Counted from the first letter of the stretch, positions 1 to 9,051 are shown. The stretch is 64,000 nucleotides of DNA from Methyloterricola oryzae (GCF_000934725.1 NZ_JYNS01000009.1:62001-126000), one strand, 5' to 3'. Translations and numbers: made by a program. Notes: generated from the letters alone by a model not told the origin.

Positions 1-1610
1 GCTATCAGCAACTCCCGCTCAGGCCAAGCGGCGATCAGCCCAAGCTACCGGACTTCGTGCCATCGGGTGTCCCGCCCGGGCTTGTATTGCCGCCAGTTCC
101 CAAGGTGCAGCAACTCGCTGAAACACCCCAGGGTAAGCGCTATTTGCTCAGGCGAGTGCAGTTAGACGGCAAAACCAGCCTGCCCGAAAGCATGATCCGT
201 GAACTGGTGAAACCGCTCGAGGGTCGCATGGTCAGCCTGGAGGAGATCGAAAATCTGCGCCAAGCGCTGACCAGGGCTTACATCGAGCGAGGCTACATCA
301 ACTCCGGCGCAGTAATCCCGAAGAACGGCTACCGGGATGGGGTCCTGCGCATACGCATGGAAGAGGGCCGACTTGCTAGGGTGCGGGTGCACGGCAACGA
401 ACGGCTGCGAGCAGGGTACATCAGTCACCGCCTGTTACCGGAGCCTGCCGAGCCCTTACACCTGCCAAGCCTCCAGGAACGATTCCAAATGCTCCTATCC
501 GATCCCCTGATTCGGCGCATGAACGGTCGCATTCTGCCCGGAATCACGCCTGGCTCCGCTATCCTGGACGTGGATGTGGTCCGCGACCGCCCCTATCAGT
601 TGACCCTTTTTGGTGACAACTACCGCCCGCCCTCCATTGGCGCGGAGGCCTTCGGCACCTCCATTTGGGTTCGAAACTTGACCGGGCTCGGCGATCTGTT
701 GGATTTCACATTCACCACCAGTGATGGCTCCGACCGTTTCACCGGGGGCTTTCGCCTGCCCATTGGAGATCTGGGCACCGAGGCTTACGTCCGCTTTGAC
801 GAGGGCGATGCGTCCGTTGTCGAGGAACCGGTTGATAACCTGGACATACGCAGTCAGGTGCACACCCTGGAAGGGGCCGTCACCCATCCCTTCATCAACA
901 GTTTGCGCCAGCGCCTGAACCTGGGGGTGTCGTTCAATGTGCGCGAGAATGAAACCGAACTTGGCGGAAGACCTTTTTCATTCGTGCAGGGGGAGCCCAG
1001 CGGAAGGAATCAGGCGACGGTCCTGCGCATCTTTCAGGATTTCCAGAGGCGATGGGATGCCGACGTTGTGTCTTTTCGCTCGACCTTCAGCGTGGGGCTG
1101 AATGCCCTCGGAGCGACCCCAAGATCCAACCCGGACTATCCCAGCAGCGAATTTTTCGCCTGGCTGGGCCAGGCCCAGTATGCCCACCGCTTCACCGATG
1201 ACGGCCTGCAGGTGCTGTTTCGAGGCATGGTACAACTGAGCGACGCGCCCCTGTTGCCCTTGGAACAGGTTGCCGTGGGTGGCGTCGGCACGGTGCGCGG
1301 GTATCGGGAGAACGAATTGGTGCGCGACCAGGGTTACGCGCTCTCCGGCGAGTTGCATATCCCGGTTTTGCAGGGAACTGAAGAGCCCTACCGGCTGGTT
1401 CTGGTGCCATTTTTGGATTACGGCGCCGCTTGGAACCTGGGTCAGGCATCTAAATCCCTGACCTCGATCGGCATCGGCTTCAACGCCGACTACCGGACAC
1501 TGCACGGCGAGCTTTACTATGGCTATGCGCTCGACCGCACGCCCACCTCCGACGCCGACGATCTTCAGGACCAGGGCATCCACTTCCAGGGCCGGATCGA
1601 CGCCTTTTGA
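1..1610 (+). CDS. TpsB/ShlB/FhaC-family outer-membrane transporter, 5' partial
   Basis: The frame is open to the left edge of the window (first whole codon at 3), so the signal peptide and true start lie outside; the GTG at 57 is only an internal codon. A proline-rich linker is followed by a POTRA domain (about residues 27-100 counted from 57) and a 16-strand type barrel to the C-terminal Phe. The motif VRGYRENEL near 1299 corresponds to the conserved VRGY/F motif of the barrel loop that enters the pore in FhaC-type transporters. TpsB proteins move one or a few large TpsA exoproteins across the outer membrane; the likely client is encoded at 5920-9045 in the same direction. Only 17 bases separate it from the CHAT gene, so the two are probably co-transcribed. 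Family assignment is firm; substrate assignment is inference from context. Confidence 0.93.
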   Translation, partial: YQQLPLRPSGDQPKLPDFVPSGVPPGLVLPPVPKVQQLAETPQGKRYLLRRVQLDGKTSLPESMIRELVKPLEGRMVSLEEIENLRQALTRAYIERGYINSGAVIPKNGYRDGVLRIRMEEGRLARVRVHGNERLRAGYISHRLLPEPAEPLHLPSLQERFQMLLSDPLIRRMNGRILPGITPGSAILDVDVVRDRPYQLTLFGDNYRPPSIGAEAFGTSIWVRNLTGLGDLLDFTFTTSDGSDRFTGGFRLPIGDLGTEAYVRFDEGDASVVEEPVDNLDIRSQVHTLEGAVTHPFINSLRQRLNLGVSFNVRENETELGGRPFSFVQGEPSGRNQATVLRIFQDFQRRWDADVVSFRSTFSVGLNALGATPRSNPDYPSSEFFAWLGQAQYAHRFTDDGLQVLFRGMVQLSDAPLLPLEQVAVGGVGTVRGYRENELVRDQGYALSGELHIPVLQGTEEPYRLVLVPFLDYGAAWNLGQASKSLTSIGIGFNADYRTLHGELYYGYALDRTPTSDADDLQDQGIHFQGRIDAF

Positions 1611-1627
1611 CATCGGGAGGCTGACCC

Positions 1628-3949
1628 TTGCGAACCGCCTTATCGATCGCGTCCCGATACATACGCCAACGACCTCGGACTCCCGCACAGGGCCTCGTGC
1701 GCCATGTCATTGTCTGGTCCGTGTCCCTTTCTAAGTCGCTGCCACTGCTGGCCTTGCTGTTGGCGAGCCCCCCGGCGCGTGCTACCGACCCCGTAACTTC
1801 CGGGCTGGAGTACCTGCGCGCGGGCCACTATGCCCTGGCGATGCGCCACTTCGAGATCGCGGAGAGGCAAGCGCCGTCCCCGCAGGAAAGAGCCAAGGCC
1901 GCCGGCTATCTCGGGATGATCCACTTTCAGCTTCGGCACGACAAGCTGGCAGGAACCTTCTTGGAGCGGGCTATCAAGTTGACGACCGACGGCGGCAGAG
2001 AACTGGCGCGGTGGAAGTCTACCCTTGCCCATCTCCTCGCGGCGCAGGGCGAAAGCGAACGCGCCAGGGCCTTGCAGGGCCAGGCGCTGTCCTTGGCCGG
2101 GGATGAACGCTTACTAAGAGCCGGCATTGAACTGGGGGGAATCGATCTGCTGCCTCGCGTGCAGCGCCAAGCGGCCTTGCAAGCCTTGGATGAGCGGTTG
2201 CGAACGGCGCCCATTGGGCCGGAGCGCTCGGCTTATCTGGTGAACCTGGCGGCTCAGGCGGCCAAACTGGGAAATCAAGGGCGAATCCTCGCTCACCGGG
2301 CGCTGAATGCGGCTCGGGATGGGGCGGGGATGCATACGCGTCTGCAAGCGGAGGTGCTGGGCGAGTTGGCCCAGCTCTATGAGGAGGCCGGACAGACGGA
2401 AGATGCCCTGCAGCTCAATCACCAGGCGCTGGCTGCGGCGCCGGATGAATTCCATGACCTGCTGCTGGATCTGGACTGGCGGCAGGGCCGGCTGCTGCGG
2501 TCCCTCGCACGGCGCGACGAGGCCCGGGATTACTACCGCAGGGCCGTGGAACACGTGGAGGCGGTGCGCGCCGACATGCCGCTCACCTACCGCGATGGCC
2601 GCTCCTCGTTTCGGGATACCTTGGAGCCCCTTTACTTGCAGTACGCCGACCTGCTGTTGAACCAGGCGGGCAGCGAGCCACACGGTCCCGCCCAGGACAC
2701 TTTGCGCCTCGCGCGACAGGTGGTCGAATTGATCAAGCAGTCGGAGTTCGAGGATTTCCTCGGAGGGCGCTGTGCCGTGCAGCCTGTGTCGGCCACCGTG
2801 GTGGACGCGGTGGAACCGCAGACGGCCGTGCTCTATCCCATCATCCTGCCAGACCGGTTGGAACTGCTGGTCAGCATTGGCGGCAACCTGAAGCAATTCG
2901 GTCGACCGGTGGCCGGCGAGGTGCTTCGGAATGCTGTGCGGCGCTTCGCCGGCTCTTTGCGCAGTGCCAGTGATGATGTGCTGGATCTGGCGCGCGTGCT
3001 ACATGGCTGGCTGATCGAGCCCGTCGAGCCCTGGTTGCGGGAGAAGCAGGTGCAGACGCTGGTGGTGGTGCCCGACGGCGTCATGCGGCTTATACCCTTG
3101 GCCGCGCTATACGATGGTCAGCGATTCCTGGCCGAGCGCTATGCCGTGAGCATCTCGCCGGGGCTCAGCCTCATCGCGCCGGCGCACCTGGAAATGCGCC
3201 GGTCGGAAGCCCTGCTGGCGGGGCTGGACGAGCCTGGAGACGTCATCGACCAACTGCCGGGAACATTCCTTGACGGCATCGACATCGAAGGAACGCGCGG
3301 ACTCCATGCTCGCCGCCGCGCGTTGTCGACAACGGGAAATCGGCCGCGCGGCTCTTTGTCGCCCGACCCCGGCGCCCGTAGCAGCATCCGGGAAGCCCTG
3401 CGCCTACCGGGGGTAGCCCAGGAACTGAACAACCTCAGCGCCGTGATGCCGTCCACGGTGCTACTGGGCAAGGATTTTACCGCGGCGCGCTTCAAGCAGG
3501 AGCTTATGGGCAAACCCTATGCCATCGTTCACATAGCCTCCCACGGCATCATGGGTCCCACGGCGGAAACCAGCTTCATCCTGGCATATGACCAGGTGAT
3601 GAACTGGGACCAGCTGCGCCTTCTCCTGCGTTCGGACAAGTTCGCCCGTCAGCCGGTGGAACTGCTGAGCCTGAGCGCCTGCCAGACCGCCGAGGGCGAC
3701 GACCGCGCACCCCTGGGTTTCAGCGGCATCGCCCTGAAGACCGGGGTACGCAGTACCCTCGGCACCCTCTGGCCGGTGAACGATCAGGCGGCTTCGGCTT
3801 TCATGACCGCGTTTTACCACCAGTTGCGCGAACCAGGCGTCAGCCGCGCCAAGGCGCTGCAGGAGGCGCAGCGCCATCTGCTGAGCGACAAGGCCCTTCG
3901 GCACCCCTATTTCTGGGCTCCCTTCAGCCTCGTGGGCGACTGGCTCTAG
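1628..3949 (+). CDS. Exported TPR-CHAT domain protein (caspase-like peptidase)
   Basis: The start is TTG at 1628, with GGAGG at 1615-1619 eight bases upstream. The N-terminus is unusually long and basic (about 36 residues) before a hydrophobic stretch ending ASPPARA, which reads as a signal peptide; in-frame GTGs at 1697 and 1721 would give a shorter leader. TPR-like helical repeats occupy about residues 55-330 and a CHAT domain about 400-773. The clan CD dyad is visible: His639 in HIASHG and Cys685 in LSACQTA, both after hydrophobic strands. CHAT proteins are caspase/separase-fold peptidases, and cytoplasmic TPR-CHAT proteins are known CRISPR effectors. This one appears exported and sits between a TpsB and a trypsin-like protease, so a role in processing periplasmic or surface proteins is more likely. 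The client is unknown. Confidence 0.9.
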   Translation: MRTALSIASRYIRQRPRTPAQGLVRHVIVWSVSLSKSLPLLALLLASPPARATDPVTSGLEYLRAGHYALAMRHFEIAERQAPSPQERAKAAGYLGMIHFQLRHDKLAGTFLERAIKLTTDGGRELARWKSTLAHLLAAQGESERARALQGQALSLAGDERLLRAGIELGGIDLLPRVQRQAALQALDERLRTAPIGPERSAYLVNLAAQAAKLGNQGRILAHRALNAARDGAGMHTRLQAEVLGELAQLYEEAGQTEDALQLNHQALAAAPDEFHDLLLDLDWRQGRLLRSLARRDEARDYYRRAVEHVEAVRADMPLTYRDGRSSFRDTLEPLYLQYADLLLNQAGSEPHGPAQDTLRLARQVVELIKQSEFEDFLGGRCAVQPVSATVVDAVEPQTAVLYPIILPDRLELLVSIGGNLKQFGRPVAGEVLRNAVRRFAGSLRSASDDVLDLARVLHGWLIEPVEPWLREKQVQTLVVVPDGVMRLIPLAALYDGQRFLAERYAVSISPGLSLIAPAHLEMRRSEALLAGLDEPGDVIDQLPGTFLDGIDIEGTRGLHARRRALSTTGNRPRGSLSPDPGARSSIREALRLPGVAQELNNLSAVMPSTVLLGKDFTAARFKQELMGKPYAIVHIASHGIMGPTAETSFILAYDQVMNWDQLRLLLRSDKFARQPVELLSLSACQTAEGDDRAPLGFSGIALKTGVRSTLGTLWPVNDQAASAFMTAFYHQLREPGVSRAKALQEAQRHLLSDKALRHPYFWAPFSLVGDWL

Positions 3950-4076
3950 ATCGCCGCAACGCCCGAGCGTATCCGCTTAGGCAGCAGCACGGTTTGCGCG
4001 CGCCACGTGTCTTTCCAAAAGATTTGAACCGGTCTCGCAGCTGGAGCGACTGAACCTTTGACGATGCCAGTCGCCC

Positions 4077-4093
4077 GATCAAGAACCTTGATC
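4077..4093. promoter_or_regulatory. Perfect inverted repeat upstream of the trypsin-like protease gene
   Basis: GATCAAG (4077-4083) and CTTGATC (4087-4093) form a perfect 7-base inverted repeat around AAC. It lies 53 bases before the ATG at 4147 in the 197-base gap after the CHAT gene. It could be a small operator or an RNA hairpin; there is no T-tract, so a terminator is unlikely. Confidence 0.4.
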
Positions 4094-4146
4094 CTCCGCG
4101 CTGGCTGTCTGTATCCGTGTTCAGCCTATCTTCTAAGGAACCCATC

Positions 4147-5265
4147 ATGAAAACCAATCAGTTAGCAAACGTGGCCGGTGCTTTTGTCGTGGCGGTCGCA
4201 ATGGCCTCGTGGACTCATGGGGCCCGGGCCATACCAACATCGCCCGGGTCGGATGAGCCGGTCGACACCGAACCGGAGGTGCCCGCGGAACCGGTGGCGG
4301 AAACGCCGGAAGTACCCGCCGCGGCGCCCGACATCATCCAGGACGTGATAGGGGGGACGCCGGCTTCACCCGGTACCTTCCGTTTCAACGCACGCCTGGA
4401 GGACTCCAACAGCGTGCCTTTCTGCAGCGGCACGCAAATCCAGCCGGGATGGGTGGTTACCGCCGCCCACTGCATTCAACCGATGAACAGCAGCATGACC
4501 CGCCAACCTGCCCGCGTCACGGCGCGCATCGGCGCAACGGACATCAATGGCGGTGGCTTCGGCCAGGCCGGGACGATCAGGAATGTGAGCAATATCTTTG
4601 TGCACCCGAGTTACGAGCGGAGCCAGCACGACGATATCGCTCTGTTGCAATTGACACCCCCTGGGCCGAACCAGGACTCCGGCGACATCCTGTCTATGGG
4701 GGTGCCCGCGAATAGCGCGTATCGCCGGAGCCAGCTGAGATCGGGTCCGGTCTACTATCCAGGCCCCGGGGGTGGGCGGTGGGATGGGTGTCCGGTGCGC
4801 AAGCTCGCCGATGGCATGATTCTCGGTTGGGGAATGACCAGCGCCTCTGGCGGCTCATCGGATCGGCTGATGACGGGAATGATGGCGATCTGGAACGATT
4901 GCGCGGCGCCTACGGGATGGTTCTGGGAGACCTGGGACTGGGACATGGACGACAAGATCATCGCCAGCGGCGAGGCAAGCAGCTGTCCGGGCGACAGCGG
5001 AGGCGCCCTCATCGCATTTGCCGACGATGGCAGGCCCTTCCTGGTGGGCGTCACCAGTTTCAGCAAGAAAGGATGCAAGGAGGGGGAAAAGTACGCGGCC
5101 TTCTCGGATGTGATCGAGGGCCGTCTGAGGGACTGGATCAATCACACGATCTATGTAACTGAGCATCCCAACCAGGCCCCTCCTCCGGGAGGCGGCGTCG
5201 ACAGCCCGGTGGGTGGCCCGCCCAACAGCCCCGGTGATGGCCGACCGCCAGTCCAAGAGCAGTAG
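4147..5265 (+). CDS. Secreted trypsin-like serine protease (S1 family) with propeptide
   Basis: I chose ATG 4147 over the in-frame ATG at 4117 because AAGGA lies at the right distance and MKTN begins a normal signal peptide ending GARA (residue 28). A Pro/Glu-rich propeptide spans about 29-66. VIGG at 67-70 matches the mature N-terminus of S1 proteases. The triad is complete: His108 in TAAHC, Asp163 in DDIALL, Ser284 in CPGDSGG. Several cysteines suggest disulfides. The last 30 residues are a Pro/Gly-rich tail. The expected activation cleavage would fall after Asp66, not after Arg or Lys as in trypsinogen. Lying between an exported CHAT protein and the TpsA gene, it may act in a proteolytic step on the exoprotein or on the cell surface; that is inference. 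Confidence 0.92.
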   Translation: MKTNQLANVAGAFVVAVAMASWTHGARAIPTSPGSDEPVDTEPEVPAEPVAETPEVPAAAPDIIQDVIGGTPASPGTFRFNARLEDSNSVPFCSGTQIQPGWVVTAAHCIQPMNSSMTRQPARVTARIGATDINGGGFGQAGTIRNVSNIFVHPSYERSQHDDIALLQLTPPGPNQDSGDILSMGVPANSAYRRSQLRSGPVYYPGPGGGRWDGCPVRKLADGMILGWGMTSASGGSSDRLMTGMMAIWNDCAAPTGWFWETWDWDMDDKIIASGEASSCPGDSGGALIAFADDGRPFLVGVTSFSKKGCKEGEKYAAFSDVIEGRLRDWINHTIYVTEHPNQAPPPGGGVDSPVGGPPNSPGDGRPPVQEQ

Positions 5266-5315
5266 CCCTGCCATCACCGCATCCGTCCGTTATCCAAAGA
5301 AATTGGAGCTTCATT

Positions 5316-5786
5316 ATGAATACCGCAACATCCATCATGAGAATACTCGCCCTGTTGAGTATGGCGCTGCCATGGACCGCAGGTGCGGCCCAGACCCCCA
5401 ACCACTATGCCTGCGAGGGCAAGAACGCCAGCGTGGCTCTGACCGTGGGCGGAGGGGACGATGTGGGCATCATGCCCGAGGCGACGCAGCTGCAGATCAG
5501 GCTGGGCAAGGAAGAATTCAGCTTTCGCGACCCGGAGATCCTTACTGAGCGCAGTTCGATCGGTCAACTTTGGAGCGCAACCCTGGAGCAGGCGCCTGAT
5601 CTTTACGTCCGACGTGTCGCCGTGATCATTCCCGAGATCGCTCTGGGGTCCGAGTCGCTGCCGTTTCAAAGCCAGCTCGTACTCACCACAACGCAGACGC
5701 CCTTGGTTCCCGACTCTCTTGAGGGCATCATCCAGGCATCCAAATACCTGGATCTCACCTGTTCAGCGTCCCTGATTTACTTCTGA
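5316..5786 (+). CDS. Small exported protein of unknown function in the TPS locus
   Basis: 156 residues. A GGAG-type ribosome site precedes ATG 5316, and an N-terminal hydrophobic segment ends WTAGAA, giving a predicted signal peptide of about 25 residues. The mature protein is acidic with alternating hydrophobic residues that suggest beta strands. It has only two cysteines, one near each end (CEGKNA and LTCSAS), which could form one disulfide. I recognise no family. It lies 50 bases after the trypsin-like protease and 133 bases before tpsA. An inhibitor or partner of the protease, or an accessory of the exoprotein, would fit the position, but nothing in the sequence shows this. Confidence 0.75.
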   Translation: MNTATSIMRILALLSMALPWTAGAAQTPNHYACEGKNASVALTVGGGDDVGIMPEATQLQIRLGKEEFSFRDPEILTERSSIGQLWSATLEQAPDLYVRRVAVIIPEIALGSESLPFQSQLVLTTTQTPLVPDSLEGIIQASKYLDLTCSASLIYF

Positions 5787-5805
5787 GCAGTGCTCGGACG
5801 TACCT

Positions 5806-5828
5806 GCCCCGGCAGCCGGTGCCGGGGC
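5806..5828 (+). terminator. Strong hairpin between the small secreted protein and tpsA
   Basis: GCCCCGGCA (5806-5814) pairs perfectly with TGCCGGGGC (5820-5828) around a 5-base loop. No T-run follows, so it may be a processing or partial termination site that changes tpsA expression relative to upstream genes, not a full terminator. Confidence 0.45.
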
Positions 5829-5919
5829 GGGTTCCTGCTTACCAGACGCCGCGGGCTTTGCCTACCGGGGCGCTTCTGGCAAAGTGGGATGAAATCCGGG
5901 AGCGTTCGGAGGGGCGGAC

Positions 5920-8900
5920 ATGAACCATCGCTTTAGGGAACTAGCCGCGCGAGGCGGCCTTGCGCTTTGCGTCATCGCGCTGTCCGACCCGGCCTCCGGA
6001 TCCGGCGGCGTCCGTACCGACGGCACCGTGGGGGCCAACGGCAACTGGCTGGGCAAGACGCGTTCGTTAAGCGGCTCTGATGTCACCATTACCCAGGAGA
6101 TGGGGTCCACCTCCGGTCGCAACCTCTTTCACAGCTTCTCCGAATTCAACGTGAGCCAGGGCCAGACCGTCACCTTCACCGGCGATGGCGCGCTCAAGAA
6201 CGTGATTTCCCGCGTCACCGGCGACAGCGCTTCGGACATCGCCGGAACCCTGCGCTCCACCGTGGGCCATGCCGACGTGTACCTCATAAATCCCAAAGGC
6301 GTCACCTTCGCGCGCAGCGCACGGGTGGATGTGCCGGCGGCCTTCCACGTGAGCACCGCCGACGAACTCAGGCTCAAGGATGGCTCCCGCTACAGCGCCA
6401 AGGACCCCGGCGTCAGCACCCTGTCGTCGGCGGTGCCGGCGGCTTTTGGTTATCTCGGCACCTCGCCAGCCAACAACGGCCTGATCCAGGTGGATGGCGC
6501 GCACTTGGAAGTCAAGCCAGGTCAGGCCCTGGACGTGGCGGGGGGCGAAATCCGGGTCAAGGATGGCGCCACCCTCAGGGCCCAGGCAGGGGAGGTCCGT
6601 ATGACCGCAACCCGGGGGGCGGGGGAGGTGCGTCTCGAGCGCGACGGGTCAGGAAACCTGCCGTTGCCGGTTGAGGCGTTGTCGGACAACAACGCCGGTC
6701 CTGTCACGATCCATGATAGTACCCTCTCGACCAGCGGGGATGGCGGCGGACGGATTGGAATGAGCGGCGGGCGGATCGCGATCTCCGGCTCCCGTGCCGG
6801 CAGCGAAGTAGCGGCGAATAATATGGGAAAGCATGACGCGCCGGAAGCTGGCGGCGTGCGCCTGCAGGCGACTTCGCTGCGACTGGATGAGTCGAGGGCA
6901 ACGGCCGACGCCTTGGGACCGGGCCGGGCGGGTGCGGTTGAAGCGACATCTACTGGAAATCTCCAGGTTCTGAATGGAAGTGAACTCAGCAGCAGTACGG
7001 CCGGGACTGGCCGGGCTGGCGCGGTGACAGCCAGGGCCGGTCTCGACGTGCGGGTCGGCGGAGCAGGCAAGGGCGGTTCGCGCGCGTGGATAAGGTCTCA
7101 GGCAGGACCTGGCAGTACCGGAGATGCCGGCCGCGTTGCGGTGACAGCCAACCGGGACGTGGTGGTGCAGAACAGTGGCCTTGTGAGCGTGAGGACCTTA
7201 AACAGGGGAAATTCAGGCTCGGTAATGGTGACTGCGGGGCGGGATGTGCGCGTCGACGGAATGTCGAACATCGAATTTGCCGCCGGCATCTCATCGGCGG
7301 CGGGCCCCGACAGCACCGGTGACGCGGGAGCGGTGACGGTGGCAGCGATACGCGATGTCTGGGTCGGAAATGGCGGACAGATTGACAGCAGCACGCTGGG
7401 CGAAGGTCAGGCGGGTACGGTGATCGTCGACGCTGGACGAGACGTGACGGTAGATGGACAGGGCTTTGAATTTCCCGCGCTCATTTCCTCCCAGGCGGCG
7501 GGCGACCCGGGAAGCCTGGGACGCGGGGGCACCGTTACGGTGGCGGCCGGGCGGGATATAACGGTGCTGAATGGGGGGCAAATTGACAGTACCACCTTCT
7601 CCGGGGGCGCTGCCGGTACAGTGACAGTGTCCGCCGGGCGCAATCTTCTGGTGGATGGATATGACAACGCCGGGTTTGATACGGGGATCGGGTCGCAAGC
7701 GGAGCCCGGCAGCACCGGGAACGCCGGGGCTGTGAACGTGAGCGCCAAGCAGCAAGTCTCTGTCGTTCGCGGCGGCGTGATTTCCAGTAGCACCGCCGGC
7801 GCGGGCGCAGGCGGCGACGTCCGTGTCAGTGGCCGGCGGATCGCGGTGGATGGCGGCAACATCGTTGCGGAATCGTTTGGCACGGAATCGAGCGGTCAGA
7901 CGGGCAACATCGGCGTAAAGGCCGGGGAGCAACTGAGGGTTAAGAATGGCGGCGTCATTTCCATTGCCAATGAGGCGATGCTTGCAGAGCCCACGGTTCT
8001 TGTTCCCGGAAACCTGTCGGTGCGTGCGCCACGGGTTTCCGTGACGGGCGGAACCGTCAACGCCGACACGTCCGGTAACGTGCAAGCCGGCGCTATTCAA
8101 ATCCATGCGCCCGTTGTCCTTGCCCTCGCGAGCAATGGAACAGTCAGTTCATCGACGCGAGGCACCGCCAATGCGGGATTGGTCGCCATCGATACCGGGA
8201 GACTCCACGTCAGTCACTCTGCTATCAATGCGCGCGCGGAGAAGGAATCGGGTGGACTGATCGGTGGCATCCGGATCAGCGCCCGCGAGTCATTTGAACT
8301 AGAAGACAAGGCGCAAATCAGCATCGAAAATCTTGCGACACCTGAAGTCACCTTTTTTGCTCAGCCTGGAACGATCGAAATAGATTCGCCTAGAGTTTCA
8401 TTGAGGAATAGCGGCATAACAACCAATTCCGCTGGAACGACGGATGCTGGGAGTATTCGGCTGAATTTCGCGTCCACGCTGAACCTGGTCGGTTCATCGC
8501 TGACGACGTCCGCGAAATTTGGCAACGGCGGCAATATCGTTGTACATGGAGGCTCCACTGCGCATCTGGACGCTTCCCACATCAGGAGTTCGGTGATTGG
8601 AAAAGGGGGTGACGGCGGCGATATTACCCTGTCGGCGGGCAATCTGATCATGGAGACCGGGCTGGTCGAGGCCAACGCGACCAGCGGCAACGGCGGCGAT
8701 GTCCGCCTCGATGTTCGTGCGCTGATGCCCAGCGGCAGCCAGGTCAACGGCCGGGACGTGACGTCTGGCGACTACCTAGATTTCGCACGGCTGGCAGGTG
8801 CCTGGTCAGTCGGCGTGTTTGGAGCCAACATCATCCGCGCCGTCTCGCGGACAGGCCTCAGCGGCAACATTAGCGTGACGGCGCCACAACTTAACCTTGC

Positions 8901-9045
8901 CGGCGCCATTGCCAACCTGGGCAATCCCTCCTTCGACACTGCCGGGGTAAACTCCAACGCGTGCCTATCGGACCCCGGCAGTTCACTGACCGTTGTCGGC
9001 AAAGGTGGCTTGCCGCCGCGCCTGCGGGACTGGATGCTTTACTGA
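5920..9045 (+). CDS. TpsA exoprotein, filamentous haemagglutinin-like (two-partner secretion)
   Basis: 1041 residues with GGAGGGG just before ATG 5920 and an N-terminal signal peptide. Residues about 28-170 form the TPS (haemagglutination activity) domain that is recognised by TpsB POTRA domains. The usual NPNG motif appears as NPKGVTF. The rest is Gly/Ser/Val-rich and predicted to fold as a right-handed beta-helix. It includes about five tandem 66-residue repeats (6930-7910) with the recurring elements AGRDV, NGGQIDS and SQAGPGSTGD. One cysteine lies near the C-terminus (NACLSDPG) and the protein ends in a basic tail (LPPRLRDWMLY). It is the natural client of the TpsB at the window start and is likely surface-bound or released. 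It ends 6 bases from the convergent transpeptidase gene. Biological activity (adhesin or other) cannot be read from sequence. Confidence 0.92.
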   Translation: MNHRFRELAARGGLALCVIALSDPASGSGGVRTDGTVGANGNWLGKTRSLSGSDVTITQEMGSTSGRNLFHSFSEFNVSQGQTVTFTGDGALKNVISRVTGDSASDIAGTLRSTVGHADVYLINPKGVTFARSARVDVPAAFHVSTADELRLKDGSRYSAKDPGVSTLSSAVPAAFGYLGTSPANNGLIQVDGAHLEVKPGQALDVAGGEIRVKDGATLRAQAGEVRMTATRGAGEVRLERDGSGNLPLPVEALSDNNAGPVTIHDSTLSTSGDGGGRIGMSGGRIAISGSRAGSEVAANNMGKHDAPEAGGVRLQATSLRLDESRATADALGPGRAGAVEATSTGNLQVLNGSELSSSTAGTGRAGAVTARAGLDVRVGGAGKGGSRAWIRSQAGPGSTGDAGRVAVTANRDVVVQNSGLVSVRTLNRGNSGSVMVTAGRDVRVDGMSNIEFAAGISSAAGPDSTGDAGAVTVAAIRDVWVGNGGQIDSSTLGEGQAGTVIVDAGRDVTVDGQGFEFPALISSQAAGDPGSLGRGGTVTVAAGRDITVLNGGQIDSTTFSGGAAGTVTVSAGRNLLVDGYDNAGFDTGIGSQAEPGSTGNAGAVNVSAKQQVSVVRGGVISSSTAGAGAGGDVRVSGRRIAVDGGNIVAESFGTESSGQTGNIGVKAGEQLRVKNGGVISIANEAMLAEPTVLVPGNLSVRAPRVSVTGGTVNADTSGNVQAGAIQIHAPVVLALASNGTVSSSTRGTANAGLVAIDTGRLHVSHSAINARAEKESGGLIGGIRISARESFELEDKAQISIENLATPEVTFFAQPGTIEIDSPRVSLRNSGITTNSAGTTDAGSIRLNFASTLNLVGSSLTTSAKFGNGGNIVVHGGSTAHLDASHIRSSVIGKGGDGGDITLSAGNLIMETGLVEANATSGNGGDVRLDVRALMPSGSQVNGRDVTSGDYLDFARLAGAWSVGVFGANIIRAVSRTGLSGNISVTAPQLNLAGAIANLGNPSFDTAGVNSNACLSDPGSSLTVVGKGGLPPRLRDWMLY
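6930..7910 (+). repeat. Tandem 66-residue coding repeats inside tpsA
   Basis: About five diverged copies of roughly 197 bases. Each encodes AGxVTVxAxRDVxV-NGGxIxSxT, then GxVxVxAGRDVxVDG, then a loop ending SQA-PGSTGD. They fit coils of a beta-helix stalk. The copies differ at most third positions, so the array is old, not a recent expansion. Confidence 0.7.
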
Positions 9046-9051
9046 AGTCGG

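Noticed and set aside
1628-3949. TPR-CHAT as a CRISPR-associated (Craspase-type) effector
   Set aside because: No CRISPR array or cas gene is in the window, the protein has a signal peptide, and its neighbours are secretion genes.
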